Of a DNA stretch of 64,000 nucleotides, positions 33,774 through 42,463 are shown piece after piece. The translations under genes and the position numbers were made by a program. Positions within the stretch are counted from its first letter, which is position 1, and every line of letters begins with the position of its first letter. This stretch comes from Dyadobacter endophyticus (lineage in GTDB: Bacteria > Bacteroidota > Bacteroidia > Cytophagales > Spirosomataceae), in the NCBI RefSeq assembly GCF_014641595.1, contig NZ_BMIA01000003.1, positions 1 to 64,000 of the forward strand. Direction: 5' to 3'. Below the pieces are notes generated by a model. That model did not search any database. It had not been told where the DNA came from and saw only the letters and a list, made by a program, of their open reading frames with translations.

Positions 33774-34007
33774 ATGGACAAGCAAAAGAAGAAACCTACG
33801 ATTAAAAGCGACATTTCAACAATTAAGACCATCGCTGTTTCACACGACACATGCTTCTCTCAATATTTCTACCAAACTGGCGAGCAGATCAGGAGGCTGA
33901 GAAACGAAAATATCGTTCACGTCAAAATCCTCAGGGTTGCGCCTGTTGCAACGCCAGATGGTAAAATATTCTACCGGGATACTCCCATCGTGTTTTTCAA
34001 TAATTGA
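33774..34007 (+). CDS. small phage protein, 77 aa
   Basis: A 77-residue basic protein, no motif recognised. ATG follows a CCCCT leader seen before several genes in this block. Confidence 0.5.
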   Translation: MDKQKKKPTIKSDISTIKTIAVSHDTCFSQYFYQTGEQIRRLRNENIVHVKILRVAPVATPDGKIFYRDTPIVFFNN

Positions 34008-34011
34008 ATCC

Positions 34012-34254
34012 ATGAGAAAGCTCAACTTCAAACAGTTCCGGCACCTGATGTCGGCGATGCTGTTCATCAGCGATGTGCTCGACAAAGACGAACAGATTCA
34101 TCAGCTGTATGTCGAATACAAAGAGCAGGACAACCAGCCGGATCCTGTTGCATGGACTCGTGACGCGCTAGACGGATGCAAGCCAGGATCGCACGATATG
34201 TATATCCGCAGGTCATTCTCGCCGCGGACTTATCCGGAAGTGAAACCCGGGTGA
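34012..34254 (+). CDS. small phage protein, 80 aa
   Basis: 80 residues from the ATG just after the previous stop (MRKLNFKQFRHLMSAMLFI...). A hydrophobic stretch near residues 12-20 is too short for a membrane span. Unknown function. Confidence 0.5.
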   Translation: MRKLNFKQFRHLMSAMLFISDVLDKDEQIHQLYVEYKEQDNQPDPVAWTRDALDGCKPGSHDMYIRRSFSPRTYPEVKPG

Positions 34255-34297
34255 TGTCGCTTCTCGGAAAAGGGCATTACCTCAAATATTACCTACC

Positions 34298-34471
34298 ATG
34301 AGAAATCCACCAATGACACTCGATTTCGCGCAGTTGTTCTTCCGAATGCGCAACATGCCAATGACAAATCATTGGCACATCGGAGCTGGTTACAAACCAC
34401 GCCACAAGCTTGAAAACACGCTTTTCTTCGAAGTGATGAAGTGGAGAAATCGGACCAGTTTTAAACCTTAA
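34298..34471 (+). CDS. small phage protein, 57 aa
   Basis: A 57-residue basic, aromatic-rich protein (MRNPPMTLDFAQLFFRM...). Its stop TAA lies inside a repeated leader, ACCTTAAACGA, that precedes the next gene. Confidence 0.45.
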   Translation: MRNPPMTLDFAQLFFRMRNMPMTNHWHIGAGYKPRHKLENTLFFEVMKWRNRTSFKP

Positions 34472-34486
34472 ACGATTAGAACCCCT

Positions 34487-34744
34487 ATGAATTTCAAGAC
34501 AATTTATATCGGCCAATACAATGCCACTGTTTGCTTGCGTCGGTGGAGAAATGACCTGATGGAAGAGTACGTTCATATCAATGCATTCGTGGAAGACGAA
34601 GACAACGAATACCTTTTCGAAGATCAAATTCTCTTCCCATCAGCCGAGCTCGCTCGATCTTTTGTGCAGGATTTCTCTGACGAATCTGCCTTCGATTGGC
34701 TTGAAGGGAAAGCGGATATTGAAGGAATTGAAAAGGAACCTTAA
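34487..34744 (+). CDS. small acidic phage protein, 85 aa
   Basis: An 85-residue strongly acidic protein (FVEDEDNEYLFEDQ) with no signal peptide. The charge and size resemble DNA-mimic proteins, but that is only a suggestion. Preceded by the GAACCCCTATG leader. Confidence 0.5.
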   Translation: MNFKTIYIGQYNATVCLRRWRNDLMEEYVHINAFVEDEDNEYLFEDQILFPSAELARSFVQDFSDESAFDWLEGKADIEGIEKEP

Positions 34745-34757
34745 ACGAGCCGAACCC

Positions 34758-35009
34758 ATGACAACAGAGGAGCGAATAATTCGCGGCGACAGATTTGCAA
34801 TAACTGGACGACCGGGAGTGTACAACGTGGACGCCGACGAAGATTTTGGTTGCCATTCGCTTATGCGATTCCATCAGGAAGATTCCCCTGGGAGCTATCA
34901 AGGCTTTGCTGACTTCACAAAGAAAACGATGATTTTCAATTACACCCTGCTTGGCAGGTTTGGTAAACTGATGATACCGTTGGCGAGCATTGACTTTGAA
35001 AAGCTCTAA
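34758..35009 (+). CDS. small phage protein, 83 aa
   Basis: 83 residues from the ATG in the CCGAACCCATG leader. No motif recognised. Part of the same string of small early genes. Confidence 0.5.
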   Translation: MTTEERIIRGDRFAITGRPGVYNVDADEDFGCHSLMRFHQEDSPGSYQGFADFTKKTMIFNYTLLGRFGKLMIPLASIDFEKL

Positions 35010-35057
35010 TACGACGACGATTTGCCCTTTTAACCACCTTAACAGAGTCGAACCCCT

Positions 35058-36905
35058 ATGCATCCTGAATACATTGTAATAGATCTTTTTTGCGGAGCCG
35101 GCGGAACAACGCTCGGTTTCGATATGGCAATGATCAACGGAAGGAAAGCTGCATTTGTAGTAGCATGCGTTAACCATGATCCTTTGGCGATTGACTCTCA
35201 TTGGGAGAATCACCCAGAAGTTTATCACTTCTTGGAAGACATCACCCTGCTTTACGGTCGCGTGCTGAATGGATTCCTGTTCATGACCGAACACATGCGC
35301 CAACTGGTCCGCATTGTCAATATTTACCGAGCCTTCTATCCGGAAGCAAAAGTGATCCTGTGGGCAAGCCTGGAATGCACCAATTTCAGCAAAGCCAAGG
35401 GTGGCAAGGAGCGCGACGCTGACAGTCGCACATTAGCCCACCATCTGGACCGCTACGTTGTTGCACTCGATCCGGATTACGTACAGATTGAAAACGTGGT
35501 GGAGTTTATGAGCTGGGGACCGATGAACGAAAAGGGCAAGCCGATTTCTTCGAAAAACGGGCGAGACTGGATACGCTGGAAGCAACACCTTTGCAGCTTC
35601 GGATACCGCGACGAATGGAGAGAGCTGAACAGTGCGGATTTTGGAGCCTATACCAGCCGTAACAGGCTGTTCGGAATTTTCGCAAAACCAGGTATGCCGA
35701 TAATTTGGCCGAAGCCAACTCATTCGAAAAAGCCATCAAAGGGCGGGATGTTTGGCGATTTGAAGAAATGGAAGGCTGTGAAAGATGTGCTCGATTTCGA
35801 TGATGAAGGACAAAGCATTTTCGGTAGAAAGAAGCCGCTGGTAGATGCCTCTCTCGAAAGGATCTATGCCGGTTTGGTTAAGTTTGTCGCTGGCGGCAAG
35901 GATGCATTCATTTTGAAATACAATTCGCTGAGCTCTGCCGGGAAGCACGTGCCGCCCTCAATTGATGAGCCGTGTCCGACAATAGCCTGTCAAAATCGAC
36001 TTGGCATCGTTAATGCTTCATTCATTGCCAAATATTACAGCGGGAAACCAGCGGGGAAGGTGATTCCGGTAACCGGTCCTGCGGGAACTATTGCAACGGC
36101 CGGAACCCAGGCCCTGGTAAATGCCTCCTTCCTCACTAAGTATTACAGCGGCGACCCAGATAGTAAAGTTACCTCGGTAGAAGAGCCGGCAGCGGTCATC
36201 AGGACGAAGGATGGGCAATCATTAATTCAGTGTCAGCCGTTCATCCTCAATACCAATTTCAACAATGTAGGTAAATCGATCGATGAACCAGCCCCTACAC
36301 TTGTTTCCAGCAGACGGCACCCCTATTTACTGTCACCTGCTTTTCTGACTCAATATTATAGCAGCGGCGGGCAGCTTGGATCAATCGACGAACCGGCCAG
36401 GACCTTAGGCACACGCGACACCATTGCCAAGATTCAAACCGAGTGGATTGAACGACAATTTGGGAAGTCGCAAGTTTCGTCCGTGGAAAGCCCTGCCGGA
36501 ACGCTCATGCCGAATGACAAACATCGGCTTATCAGCTGCGACCCGTTCATTTTGAATCCCTCGCATGGCGGGCACACTACATCCACAATGCAACCGTGCC
36601 CGGTGATCATCGCTCGCCAGGACAAAGCGCCGCTGTACCTGATCCAGTTCGATATAGATCCTGAAATCGGAATCCCAGTTTATGACGACGATCCCGAAGT
36701 GATGATCCGGATTAAGATTTTCATGTCGATGTACGGGATTGCCGATATCAAAATGAGAATGTTGAAAGTGCCGGAGCTGCTTTGTATTCAGGGGTTCCCT
36801 GCAAACTACAAGCTGGCCGGAAACCAGTCGGATCAGAAAAAGTTCATCGGTAATAGCGTGGTCCCGCATGTGGTCAAAGCCTGGACCGAATCACTTGCAG
36901 CGTAA
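35058..36905 (+). CDS. DNA cytosine-5 methyltransferase with internal repeats
   Basis: A 615-residue Dcm-type enzyme. Motif I DLFCGAGG (9-16), motif IV with catalytic C107 in LECTNFSK (Glu instead of the usual Pro before the Cys), motif VI IENVVEF (E145-N146-V147), motif VIII TSRNRLFGIF and motif X FIGNSVVPHV. Between them, from about 290 to 520, lie five or six degenerate repeats of about 45 residues with (I/V)(D/E)EPAxT and F(I/L)xKYYSG blocks in the target-recognition position. It would methylate phage DNA, probably to escape host restriction; no partner nuclease is near. Confidence 0.9.
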   Translation: MHPEYIVIDLFCGAGGTTLGFDMAMINGRKAAFVVACVNHDPLAIDSHWENHPEVYHFLEDITLLYGRVLNGFLFMTEHMRQLVRIVNIYRAFYPEAKVILWASLECTNFSKAKGGKERDADSRTLAHHLDRYVVALDPDYVQIENVVEFMSWGPMNEKGKPISSKNGRDWIRWKQHLCSFGYRDEWRELNSADFGAYTSRNRLFGIFAKPGMPIIWPKPTHSKKPSKGGMFGDLKKWKAVKDVLDFDDEGQSIFGRKKPLVDASLERIYAGLVKFVAGGKDAFILKYNSLSSAGKHVPPSIDEPCPTIACQNRLGIVNASFIAKYYSGKPAGKVIPVTGPAGTIATAGTQALVNASFLTKYYSGDPDSKVTSVEEPAAVIRTKDGQSLIQCQPFILNTNFNNVGKSIDEPAPTLVSSRRHPYLLSPAFLTQYYSSGGQLGSIDEPARTLGTRDTIAKIQTEWIERQFGKSQVSSVESPAGTLMPNDKHRLISCDPFILNPSHGGHTTSTMQPCPVIIARQDKAPLYLIQFDIDPEIGIPVYDDDPEVMIRIKIFMSMYGIADIKMRMLKVPELLCIQGFPANYKLAGNQSDQKKFIGNSVVPHVVKAWTESLAA

Positions 36906-37038
36906 ATGTAAACTTCATTGAAGTCGAACCCGCATGATGTAACTATTTAGATATTTTTGTCCACACAGGAAACTTTTCTACTTTCGGCATCTGTTGTATT
37001 GGGCTGGTTCACTCAGTTCCAGTGTAAAATACAATAAA

Positions 37039-37332
37039 ATGGATATCTTTTTTGAACATGTCTACGTGACAAACTGGTTTGAAAATCATGTCTCGCAGCT
37101 GCGAGGAAATCTCATGAAAACCCTCGCCCAGGGTATTGAATCGGGGAAATTCGAAAAAACGTTCGAAGCGGAAGGGGTGGTTGTTTACAAGTATTTGGGA
37201 GGAAAGTACCCCGGGGACACTTTTATGTTTGATCGACGTGGGGATGACTACCATTTGCGCGGGACAACGAAAAGGCCGGATTTTTTAAATCCACGGGGAC
37301 CAATAGTTTTCGATGGAACCAGAAGGATTTAA
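37039..37332 (+). CDS. phage protein, 97 aa
   Basis: 97 residues from the ATG at 37039 (MDIFFEHVYVTNWFENH...). No family recognised. Its stop is in the stem of the terminator that follows. Confidence 0.5.
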   Translation: MDIFFEHVYVTNWFENHVSQLRGNLMKTLAQGIESGKFEKTFEAEGVVVYKYLGGKYPGDTFMFDRRGDDYHLRGTTKRPDFLNPRGPIVFDGTRRI

Positions 37333-37352
37333 GGGCGAAAGCCCTTTTCCTT
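37331..37352 (+). terminator. rho-independent terminator
   Basis: AAGGGC-GAAA-GCCCTT followed by TTCCTTTTT, between the convergent 37039 and 37362 genes. Confidence 0.75.
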
Positions 37353-37361
37353 TTTATCGGC

Positions 37362-38144
37362 CTAGTATAATGTTTGACTCTCAGTGTAATATGTTTTCCC
37401 GCTGCCCAGCTTACCGACAATAATTTCCTCTCCCTCGGGCGAAGTTTTCTTTTTTGGATTGTGCACGAAGCGGTGATCCTTGTTTTCCATTTCAAAAACG
37501 TCATCCGAGGTTTTGATCTTCGCGAGCTCCTCGGTTGCTTCCACCGTCACAGTCTTAATTGCGTTGTGTAATTCTTTCACCTTGTCAGCCGGAATGTTCT
37601 TGGCAACAGAATAGGGCGAGATTTTCGCGCACCACAGGATTTCGTCGGCGTAGGCACTGCCGATACCCCGGATTTTATCCTGCTTCTGGATCACTTCCTT
37701 GATTTTGCCCGACGCTTTGGAAAGGTATTTTGCAAAGTATTCCAACGTGAAATCATCGCTCAGGATATCGGGGACATTGGGCACCTCGGGATTCAGTATC
37801 GGTTTTGCCTGTCCCATGCCATCCAGGACCATAACGCCCGCGCCGTTCTCGAATAGAAGTTCGAAGATCGGATTTTTCAGGTTCTCTTCTGTCGGCAGCA
37901 GGATCATTTTGCCGGTGAGCATCATGTGGATACCCAGCACATTCCCGTTGTCGAAATGTAGGTGTAACTCCTTCCCGTTCCTGTCGACATATTCGAGTTT
38001 GGAGCCCTTGAATGCCTCGTTGAATTCTTCGTTACTGGCTTTGACACGCTTTTTCCATAGGACGTCGATGCTCTTGAACTTCTGCCCTTTGAAATGCTTT
38101 TGAAGCGTAATTCCGACGATGTTGAGTTCTGGTACTTCTGGCAT
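37362..38144 (-). CDS. Fpg/Nei-family DNA glycosylase without zinc finger
   Basis: A 260-residue glycosylase/AP lyase. The N terminus MPEVPEL gives the catalytic Pro2 and Glu3; HMMLTGKM has the conserved beta-turn Lys; QDKIRGIGSAYADEILW is the helix-two-turn-helix. The C terminus lacks the four zinc cysteines and ends HNPKKK...GKLGSGKTYYTESQTLY, a zincless finger with the K-T-Y loop as in NEIL1-type members. It removes oxidised bases. On the opposite strand to the early genes, possibly cargo. Confidence 0.88.
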   Translation of the reverse strand: MPEVPELNIVGITLQKHFKGQKFKSIDVLWKKRVKASNEEFNEAFKGSKLEYVDRNGKELHLHFDNGNVLGIHMMLTGKMILLPTEENLKNPIFELLFENGAGVMVLDGMGQAKPILNPEVPNVPDILSDDFTLEYFAKYLSKASGKIKEVIQKQDKIRGIGSAYADEILWCAKISPYSVAKNIPADKVKELHNAIKTVTVEATEELAKIKTSDDVFEMENKDHRFVHNPKKKTSPEGEEIIVGKLGSGKTYYTESQTLY

Positions 38145-38173
38145 GGCTGTGGTGTTTATTGGTGAAGGTGATT

Positions 38174-38626
38174 TTATTGAATATGCGCAGTGAGGAATGC
38201 CGTAATATCAAGAAGATATTTCTCAACCGGGCTTACTTCCATTGGAAGCCTAAGAATTCCCATTTCTCGCACGGTGACGTTAAATGCTCCGTATGCATGA
38301 GCTTGCGACAGAGTGATCATCGTTTCCATCACTGAAACCGCGCGGTCAGTTACTCCAAACGTTAGGAGCTCGGGAGTCTGCAACTTGAAGACTGTTTTGC
38401 CTTTGAAAGTCATCAGCCGTTGTGGTTCTGCGATGTCCGCAGTCCCCTCCTTCACTCTACCGATCTCGATCGTGGTCAAAAAAGTGATCATGTCGCCTGC
38501 GTAGTCGGAAACATCAGTATGCACCAAAAGGCCATGTCGGGTGATATTTTCCTGGTTGATTGCGTCGAGTTGCGCTTTGTCAAAGTCAAATAGCTTGGAA
38601 TCAGATGTTAAGATAAAAAAATCCAT
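38174..38626 (-). CDS. hypothetical protein, 150 aa
   Basis: A 150-residue soluble protein, no motif recognised. It lies just upstream of the glycosylase gene on the same strand (29-base gap), so the two probably share a transcript. Confidence 0.55.
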   Translation of the reverse strand: MDFFILTSDSKLFDFDKAQLDAINQENITRHGLLVHTDVSDYAGDMITFLTTIEIGRVKEGTADIAEPQRLMTFKGKTVFKLQTPELLTFGVTDRAVSVMETMITLSQAHAYGAFNVTVREMGILRLPMEVSPVEKYLLDITAFLTAHIQ

Positions 38627-38700
38627 ATGGTTTATCTGGCAGTGTTGAATTGCAACTTAAAAGAAGTTTTTCCTATTTTGTTGTCTAAACTCGATGTTCC

Positions 38701-38973
38701 ATGGAAATAGATAAAAACTTTAAAGGGTACAAAACCTGGAAGGAAGGGTCAAAGCAGACGATCATCGGTGAGCCAGGCGATACCAAGGAAGATGCGATCA
38801 AGTTCATGCACGCCCACCTTGACTATTTTGATCTCAGGGGAGATTTCACTTTTAATGCCGGAAATATCGTCCAAAATGGAAACGAATTTATCTTCACTAT
38901 GAACCGCTTGGGCCACGTTCAAGTACCCAGGAAATTTCGTCTTGGTAATGGAGTTCAAGTTGAAATTGATTAG
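38701..38973 (+). CDS. hypothetical protein, 90 aa
   Basis: A 90-residue soluble protein, divergent from the 38174 gene and convergent with the SRAP gene four bases away. No motif recognised. Confidence 0.5.
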   Translation: MEIDKNFKGYKTWKEGSKQTIIGEPGDTKEDAIKFMHAHLDYFDLRGDFTFNAGNIVQNGNEFIFTMNRLGHVQVPRKFRLGNGVQVEID

Positions 38974-38976
38974 ACC

Positions 38977-39843
38977 TTAAAAAAGTGACAGCTGCGCCGG
39001 CGGAGTTTCATTCGCGATTGTCTGGTCCAACGGCGGCATTTCAGGATATATGAAAGGGATCGTTGGTTCTTCCGAAGTCCGAAAATCCTGCATTATGGTG
39101 CATGCTTGCATTTTTTCAGTATCGTACTGAGTGGTTGCAATCTCTGTGATCCGTTGCTCAGATAAATCACCCGTAATCCATTCCCAAGCCAAATTGCTGT
39201 CCAAAATCGTCGGCATTCGGTTCTTCGCATTGTGAACCTGTGACATCAGCTTATTTGCCTCCGTGGTGACGATGGTAACCGTTTCGATGTGCTCCCCACT
39301 TTTCCGATCCGTCCAGGGATTCCAAACGCCGGCCATGAAGAAGTATTCCTGATCTTTCAGGCTGACGAAATACGGGTATTTATCTGCTGTTTTTAATGGC
39401 TCCCCGGTCTTCTTATTCCGGCGATACACATGGCGCCAGTCGAAGAAACCAGTTGATAGCACAAGGCACCGGCGATTCAATGCAGCATCCCTGAACATCT
39501 TTTCGCGGCCAGTCTTTGGATCGATCGAAAGCAACTCTTCGCCGCGGGCATTTAGCGTCGTGATGCCTTGCTGATAACTTCCATCAGGCTTTTTATACCC
39601 GTTCCGGAATTCCTTCGCTCGGTCCCGGTCAGAAACATAATTCGGCAGGTATCCCCATTCCATTTCCACGATATCATAGTCGTTTTTGGAATAGTTGGGC
39701 TTGATAACAAAAATTGGGGCATAGTCGAAACCGTTGTTGATCGGCTTGGCCTGGTCGAGCTTGTACTTTTTGATATCCTTCTCAATGTCCTTCAACGTCA
39801 CATACTCCGTTTTAAGGACCTTTTGCCTATTGTAGTTACACAT
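38977..39843 (-). CDS. SRAP domain protein (YedK/HMCES family)
   Basis: From the ATG giving MCNYN, so Cys2 becomes the N-terminal catalytic residue after Met removal. Other family blocks are TLNARGEEL (N and R), STGFFDWRH (Asp in place of the usual Glu of YYEW) and VHNAKNRMPTIL (catalytic His). SRAP proteins crosslink to abasic sites in single-stranded DNA to protect them. Length is about 288 residues. The upstream frame before this ATG is not part of the family. Overlaps the 85-aa gene by eight bases. Confidence 0.9.
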   Translation of the reverse strand: MCNYNRQKVLKTEYVTLKDIEKDIKKYKLDQAKPINNGFDYAPIFVIKPNYSKNDYDIVEMEWGYLPNYVSDRDRAKEFRNGYKKPDGSYQQGITTLNARGEELLSIDPKTGREKMFRDAALNRRCLVLSTGFFDWRHVYRRNKKTGEPLKTADKYPYFVSLKDQEYFFMAGVWNPWTDRKSGEHIETVTIVTTEANKLMSQVHNAKNRMPTILDSNLAWEWITGDLSEQRITEIATTQYDTEKMQACTIMQDFRTSEEPTIPFIYPEMPPLDQTIANETPPAQLSLF

Positions 39844-40093
39844 TTTTCTGAACTTTAAAGTAAGCAACAATTTCACGGCCTATTTCAATGGCTTGGGTTT
39901 GCCGCTTCGGATCTTCCGGTACCGTCATCCAGTAACGCTTTCCGTCGGACAGCGTGGCCCTGGTGATAAACAAATCATCCTGGAAATCGGAGAAGATAAT
40001 CCGGAAAACAGTTCGCTCCTGCATTTCAAGGACTTTGATATGAAGAATTACTCCGAAGTGATCTATCTCAAAATCGTCTGCCGTAAAAGCCAT
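39836..40093 (-). CDS. small protein coupled to SRAP, 85 aa
   Basis: An 85-residue protein whose 3' end overlaps the SRAP start by eight bases. MAFTADDFEIDHFGVI... with beta strands and no catalytic motif. Translational coupling suggests a shared role in DNA-damage handling; that is inference. Confidence 0.6.
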   Translation of the reverse strand: MAFTADDFEIDHFGVILHIKVLEMQERTVFRIIFSDFQDDLFITRATLSDGKRYWMTVPEDPKRQTQAIEIGREIVAYFKVQKNV

Positions 40094-40132
40094 GATTACC
40101 TGTTGAATGTCTAAAGTAGTAAATCTGGTAAA

Positions 40133-40612
40133 TCACCTTATACCTTTCGGTTGAATATTGTTGTGAACAATCTCGCAAATCCCTGAGAACGGGCCCTGCC
40201 AAAAGTAAATTTGAGATGGTGGATCGTTATACATTTCTTCGCAATAGACCCATTGCATACCCTCTTTAAAGATTATTTTGGTAATGACATAGCTACCGTG
40301 CGGGAGCATCAGTTTGTATAATGGAGCATTGCGGATTTGATGGAATAGAAACCTGTCAAGAATACTGATGTCGAGCGGGATAGACATCTCTTTAAATATG
40401 TTGATAATCCGCTCTCTGACCTCCATTCGCTCGATGAATACATCTTCCCGGCTACAATATTCGACTCCGAGCTTAAATCTGCCGTCGCCCACTTTTTCAT
40501 CAAAAGGGCTCATGTGCGGCCCCAGGACCCTCACCTGAACATTATGGCAACCCACCGTCATCCCTTTGGGTAGGTATAACATGTCACCGACCTTTAAACT
40601 TCCGTATCGCAT
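40133..40612 (-). CDS. hypothetical protein, 159 aa
   Basis: A 159-residue soluble protein with SH3-like beta strands at the start (YGSLKVGDMLYLPKGM). First gene of the leftward SRAP unit, behind a consensus Bacteroidota promoter. Function unknown. Confidence 0.6.
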   Translation of the reverse strand: MRYGSLKVGDMLYLPKGMTVGCHNVQVRVLGPHMSPFDEKVGDGRFKLGVEYCSREDVFIERMEVRERIINIFKEMSIPLDISILDRFLFHQIRNAPLYKLMLPHGSYVITKIIFKEGMQWVYCEEMYNDPPSQIYFWQGPFSGICEIVHNNIQPKGIR

Positions 40613-40647
40613 TGCTTGTTGATGAAATTTGTATCAAAAAAATGATA

Positions 40648-40679
40648 ACAAAAGTATCAAAATGACATACAAGTTTCAA
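40648..40679 (-). promoter_or_regulatory. consensus Bacteroidota promoter for the SRAP unit
   Basis: On the minus strand TTTG (40676-40679), a 20-base spacer and TACTTTTG (40648-40655) match TTTG-N19-21-TAnnTTTG exactly. It reads leftward into the 40612 gene, so this block has its own promoter and may be expressed in the lysogen. Confidence 0.65.
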
Positions 40680-40714
40680 AACGATTTTTTAACTTTGGTT
40701 ATCAAACACCAAAC

Positions 40715-41332
40715 ATGGGTCAGAACATGGAAAACATTCGTATAGCTCCCGAAGTCGATCTAGGCACCGACGAGGTTCAGGGTAGCGAAAAAGCCTGGGT
40801 TATTCAGACTTATGAAACCAAATTTCTTGTTAAGCCTGAGGTTTTTGTTAGAAAATTTCGTGAGATAGAGGCCGAATGGGATGAAATTTCCAAGAACGAT
40901 GCCTCCCTAAAATTGATCGATGAAGAAGAGCTCGAACGCAAGAAGGATGAGTTTTTTGTCCGGCGATGTAAAGAAGAAAAGATCAGAATAAGCGTGCCCG
41001 TACAGCAGGTAGCATTCTACGATTTGCAGTTGGCAAAATACGTCGCACCCTACATTATCGGTAGTATTCCCCCCGTACTTATGGACACCAAGGATATCCA
41101 TGTGCAAGTTGATAGGTACAGAAATGAAGCACTTGATAGAAAAATTCCATTTTATGTTACCCTTGAAAACGGGAAGCCTGCAACGGAAGACAATCCGTAC
41201 GAAATATTTAAAATTCAAAGACCATCTCGTGACCCAGGCTATCCTGCGATTTATTCTGGCACTTTTTGGGCCAAAGATTCCCTTGAAGCGATAAGAGATG
41301 CCATATACCTGTCAACCAGGTGGAATGGCTAA
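40715..41332 (+). CDS. phage protein, paralog of the next gene (205 aa)
   Basis: A 205-residue acidic soluble protein. The C-terminal half aligns with that of the 41367 product: PPVL-x-DTKDIHVQVDRY against DPVL-x-ERSEIDAMDIKVDKY, KIPFYVTLENGKP against KMPFEIILRKDGE, and GTFWAKDSLEAI against GTFWGWTKGEAI. Function unknown. Confidence 0.6.
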   Translation: MGQNMENIRIAPEVDLGTDEVQGSEKAWVIQTYETKFLVKPEVFVRKFREIEAEWDEISKNDASLKLIDEEELERKKDEFFVRRCKEEKIRISVPVQQVAFYDLQLAKYVAPYIIGSIPPVLMDTKDIHVQVDRYRNEALDRKIPFYVTLENGKPATEDNPYEIFKIQRPSRDPGYPAIYSGTFWAKDSLEAIRDAIYLSTRWNG

Positions 41333-41366
41333 CAACGATTTCAACAACTATAATTCATCAACTACT

Positions 41367-41903
41367 ATGAAATTTGGAACAGTTAAAAACGAGAAGGAGG
41401 AATTCGAGGAATTCAGCATGGAGGCAATGAAGCTGCAACTGGCCGCTGAATATACTGCCTGGCGGGAGGAAGTCGCGGCGAAATTGGAGCCGGTAGTATA
41501 TCCGAACCATGCTTGGGTGGTATATGCCGGAAACGACACGCAGCAGCCGCAGGCCGCCTTCACCAACCGCGAGTACGCGGAGATTCTGGCCAGCCACATG
41601 CAGGGTGCGATCGATCCGGTTCTGCGCGAGCGAAGTGAGATCGATGCAATGGACATCAAAGTTGACAAGTATCTCGAACAGGTCAGCTTCGGCAAAATGC
41701 CATTTGAAATAATCCTGCGCAAGGACGGGGAAGTATTTGATGCATGGGGCCCGGAAGACGGCATGCCGACCATAGACACTCCGAAGGTTTCAGAATCGGA
41801 CCGTCATATTCTGGGAGGAACATTCTGGGGCTGGACGAAAGGAGAGGCAATCGAAGAAGCTCAGAATCTGCTGGAAGCAATGAAGGCGGCAGGAGACATA
41901 TGA
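41367..41903 (+). CDS. phage protein, paralog of the previous gene (178 aa)
   Basis: 178 residues from the ATG at 41367; earlier ATGs at 41298 and 41325 would overlap the preceding gene. Paired with the 205-aa gene by shared C-terminal blocks. Function unknown. Confidence 0.6.
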   Translation: MKFGTVKNEKEEFEEFSMEAMKLQLAAEYTAWREEVAAKLEPVVYPNHAWVVYAGNDTQQPQAAFTNREYAEILASHMQGAIDPVLRERSEIDAMDIKVDKYLEQVSFGKMPFEIILRKDGEVFDAWGPEDGMPTIDTPKVSESDRHILGGTFWGWTKGEAIEEAQNLLEAMKAAGDI

Positions 41904-41949
41904 AATTGAAGTAAGCATGAGAAATCATGTTTTAGAAGTGTAAATTTCG

Positions 41950-41988
41950 ACACCTCGTATGCATTGTATGCGAGGTGTTTTATTTTTA
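41950..41988 (+). terminator. rho-independent terminator
   Basis: ACACCTCG and CGAGGTGT arms with a 13-base interior that can itself pair (ATGCA-ttgt-ATG), followed by TTTATTTTTA. Confidence 0.75.
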
Positions 41989-42004
41989 CGAGAAATCACG
42001 CCTT

Positions 42005-42229
42005 ATGATCGAAATTTCTGTAACAATTACCGAAGATGATACTAATCCCATCATCACACATTCTTTGAGGATGCCGGTTGGCTTGATACCAAATATCGGC
42101 GAAGAAGTCTTGGTGTCAAACAACACTTACCCCTATCGGAGATTAATGATTACTGGAAAAGGGATAATTGTGATGGAGCGCGGATATGCCGTCGCGTGCA
42201 AAGCGGAACTAGTAAATGACGACGAATGA
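42005..42229 (+). CDS. small phage protein, 74 aa
   Basis: 74 residues from the ATG (MIEISVTITEDDTN...), beta-rich, no motif. Its stop overlaps the next start by four bases. Confidence 0.5.
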   Translation: MIEISVTITEDDTNPIITHSLRMPVGLIPNIGEEVLVSNNTYPYRRLMITGKGIIVMERGYAVACKAELVNDDE

Positions 42230-42441
42230 CAGCACAAGAACTTAAAGAATGGTTTGATGGCCGGGAGCTCCCAGCGGAAACAGTGTGGATACACAAATCA
42301 ATGAAAGTCGACGATCCAAAACGGTTCGTTGAGCTTCACTTCAATTCAATGGACGCCGATGGCAATGAGAGGGCGAATGAGCCGCTGATACTTCGGCTAC
42401 TTTTGATGAAAAAATGGCTGGAAGAAAACGGACATGCATAA
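42226..42441 (+). CDS. small phage protein, DUF6965-like, 71 aa
   Basis: A 71-residue protein MTAQELKEWFDGRELP... with KVDDPKRFVELHFNSM and LRLLLMKKWLE. The pattern resembles the small DUF6965-type proteins of Bacteroidota phages; function unknown. Last rightward gene before the convergent terminator. Confidence 0.6.
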   Translation: MTAQELKEWFDGRELPAETVWIHKSMKVDDPKRFVELHFNSMDADGNERANEPLILRLLLMKKWLEENGHA

Positions 42442-42442
42442 A

Positions 42443-42463
42443 AAAGGGGCTTCGCGCCCCTTT
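42443..42463. terminator. bidirectional terminator between early and late blocks
   Basis: AAAGGGG and CCCCTTT arms around CTTCGCG, with A and T runs outside, in the 20-base gap between the convergent 42226 and 42462 genes. Confidence 0.8.
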
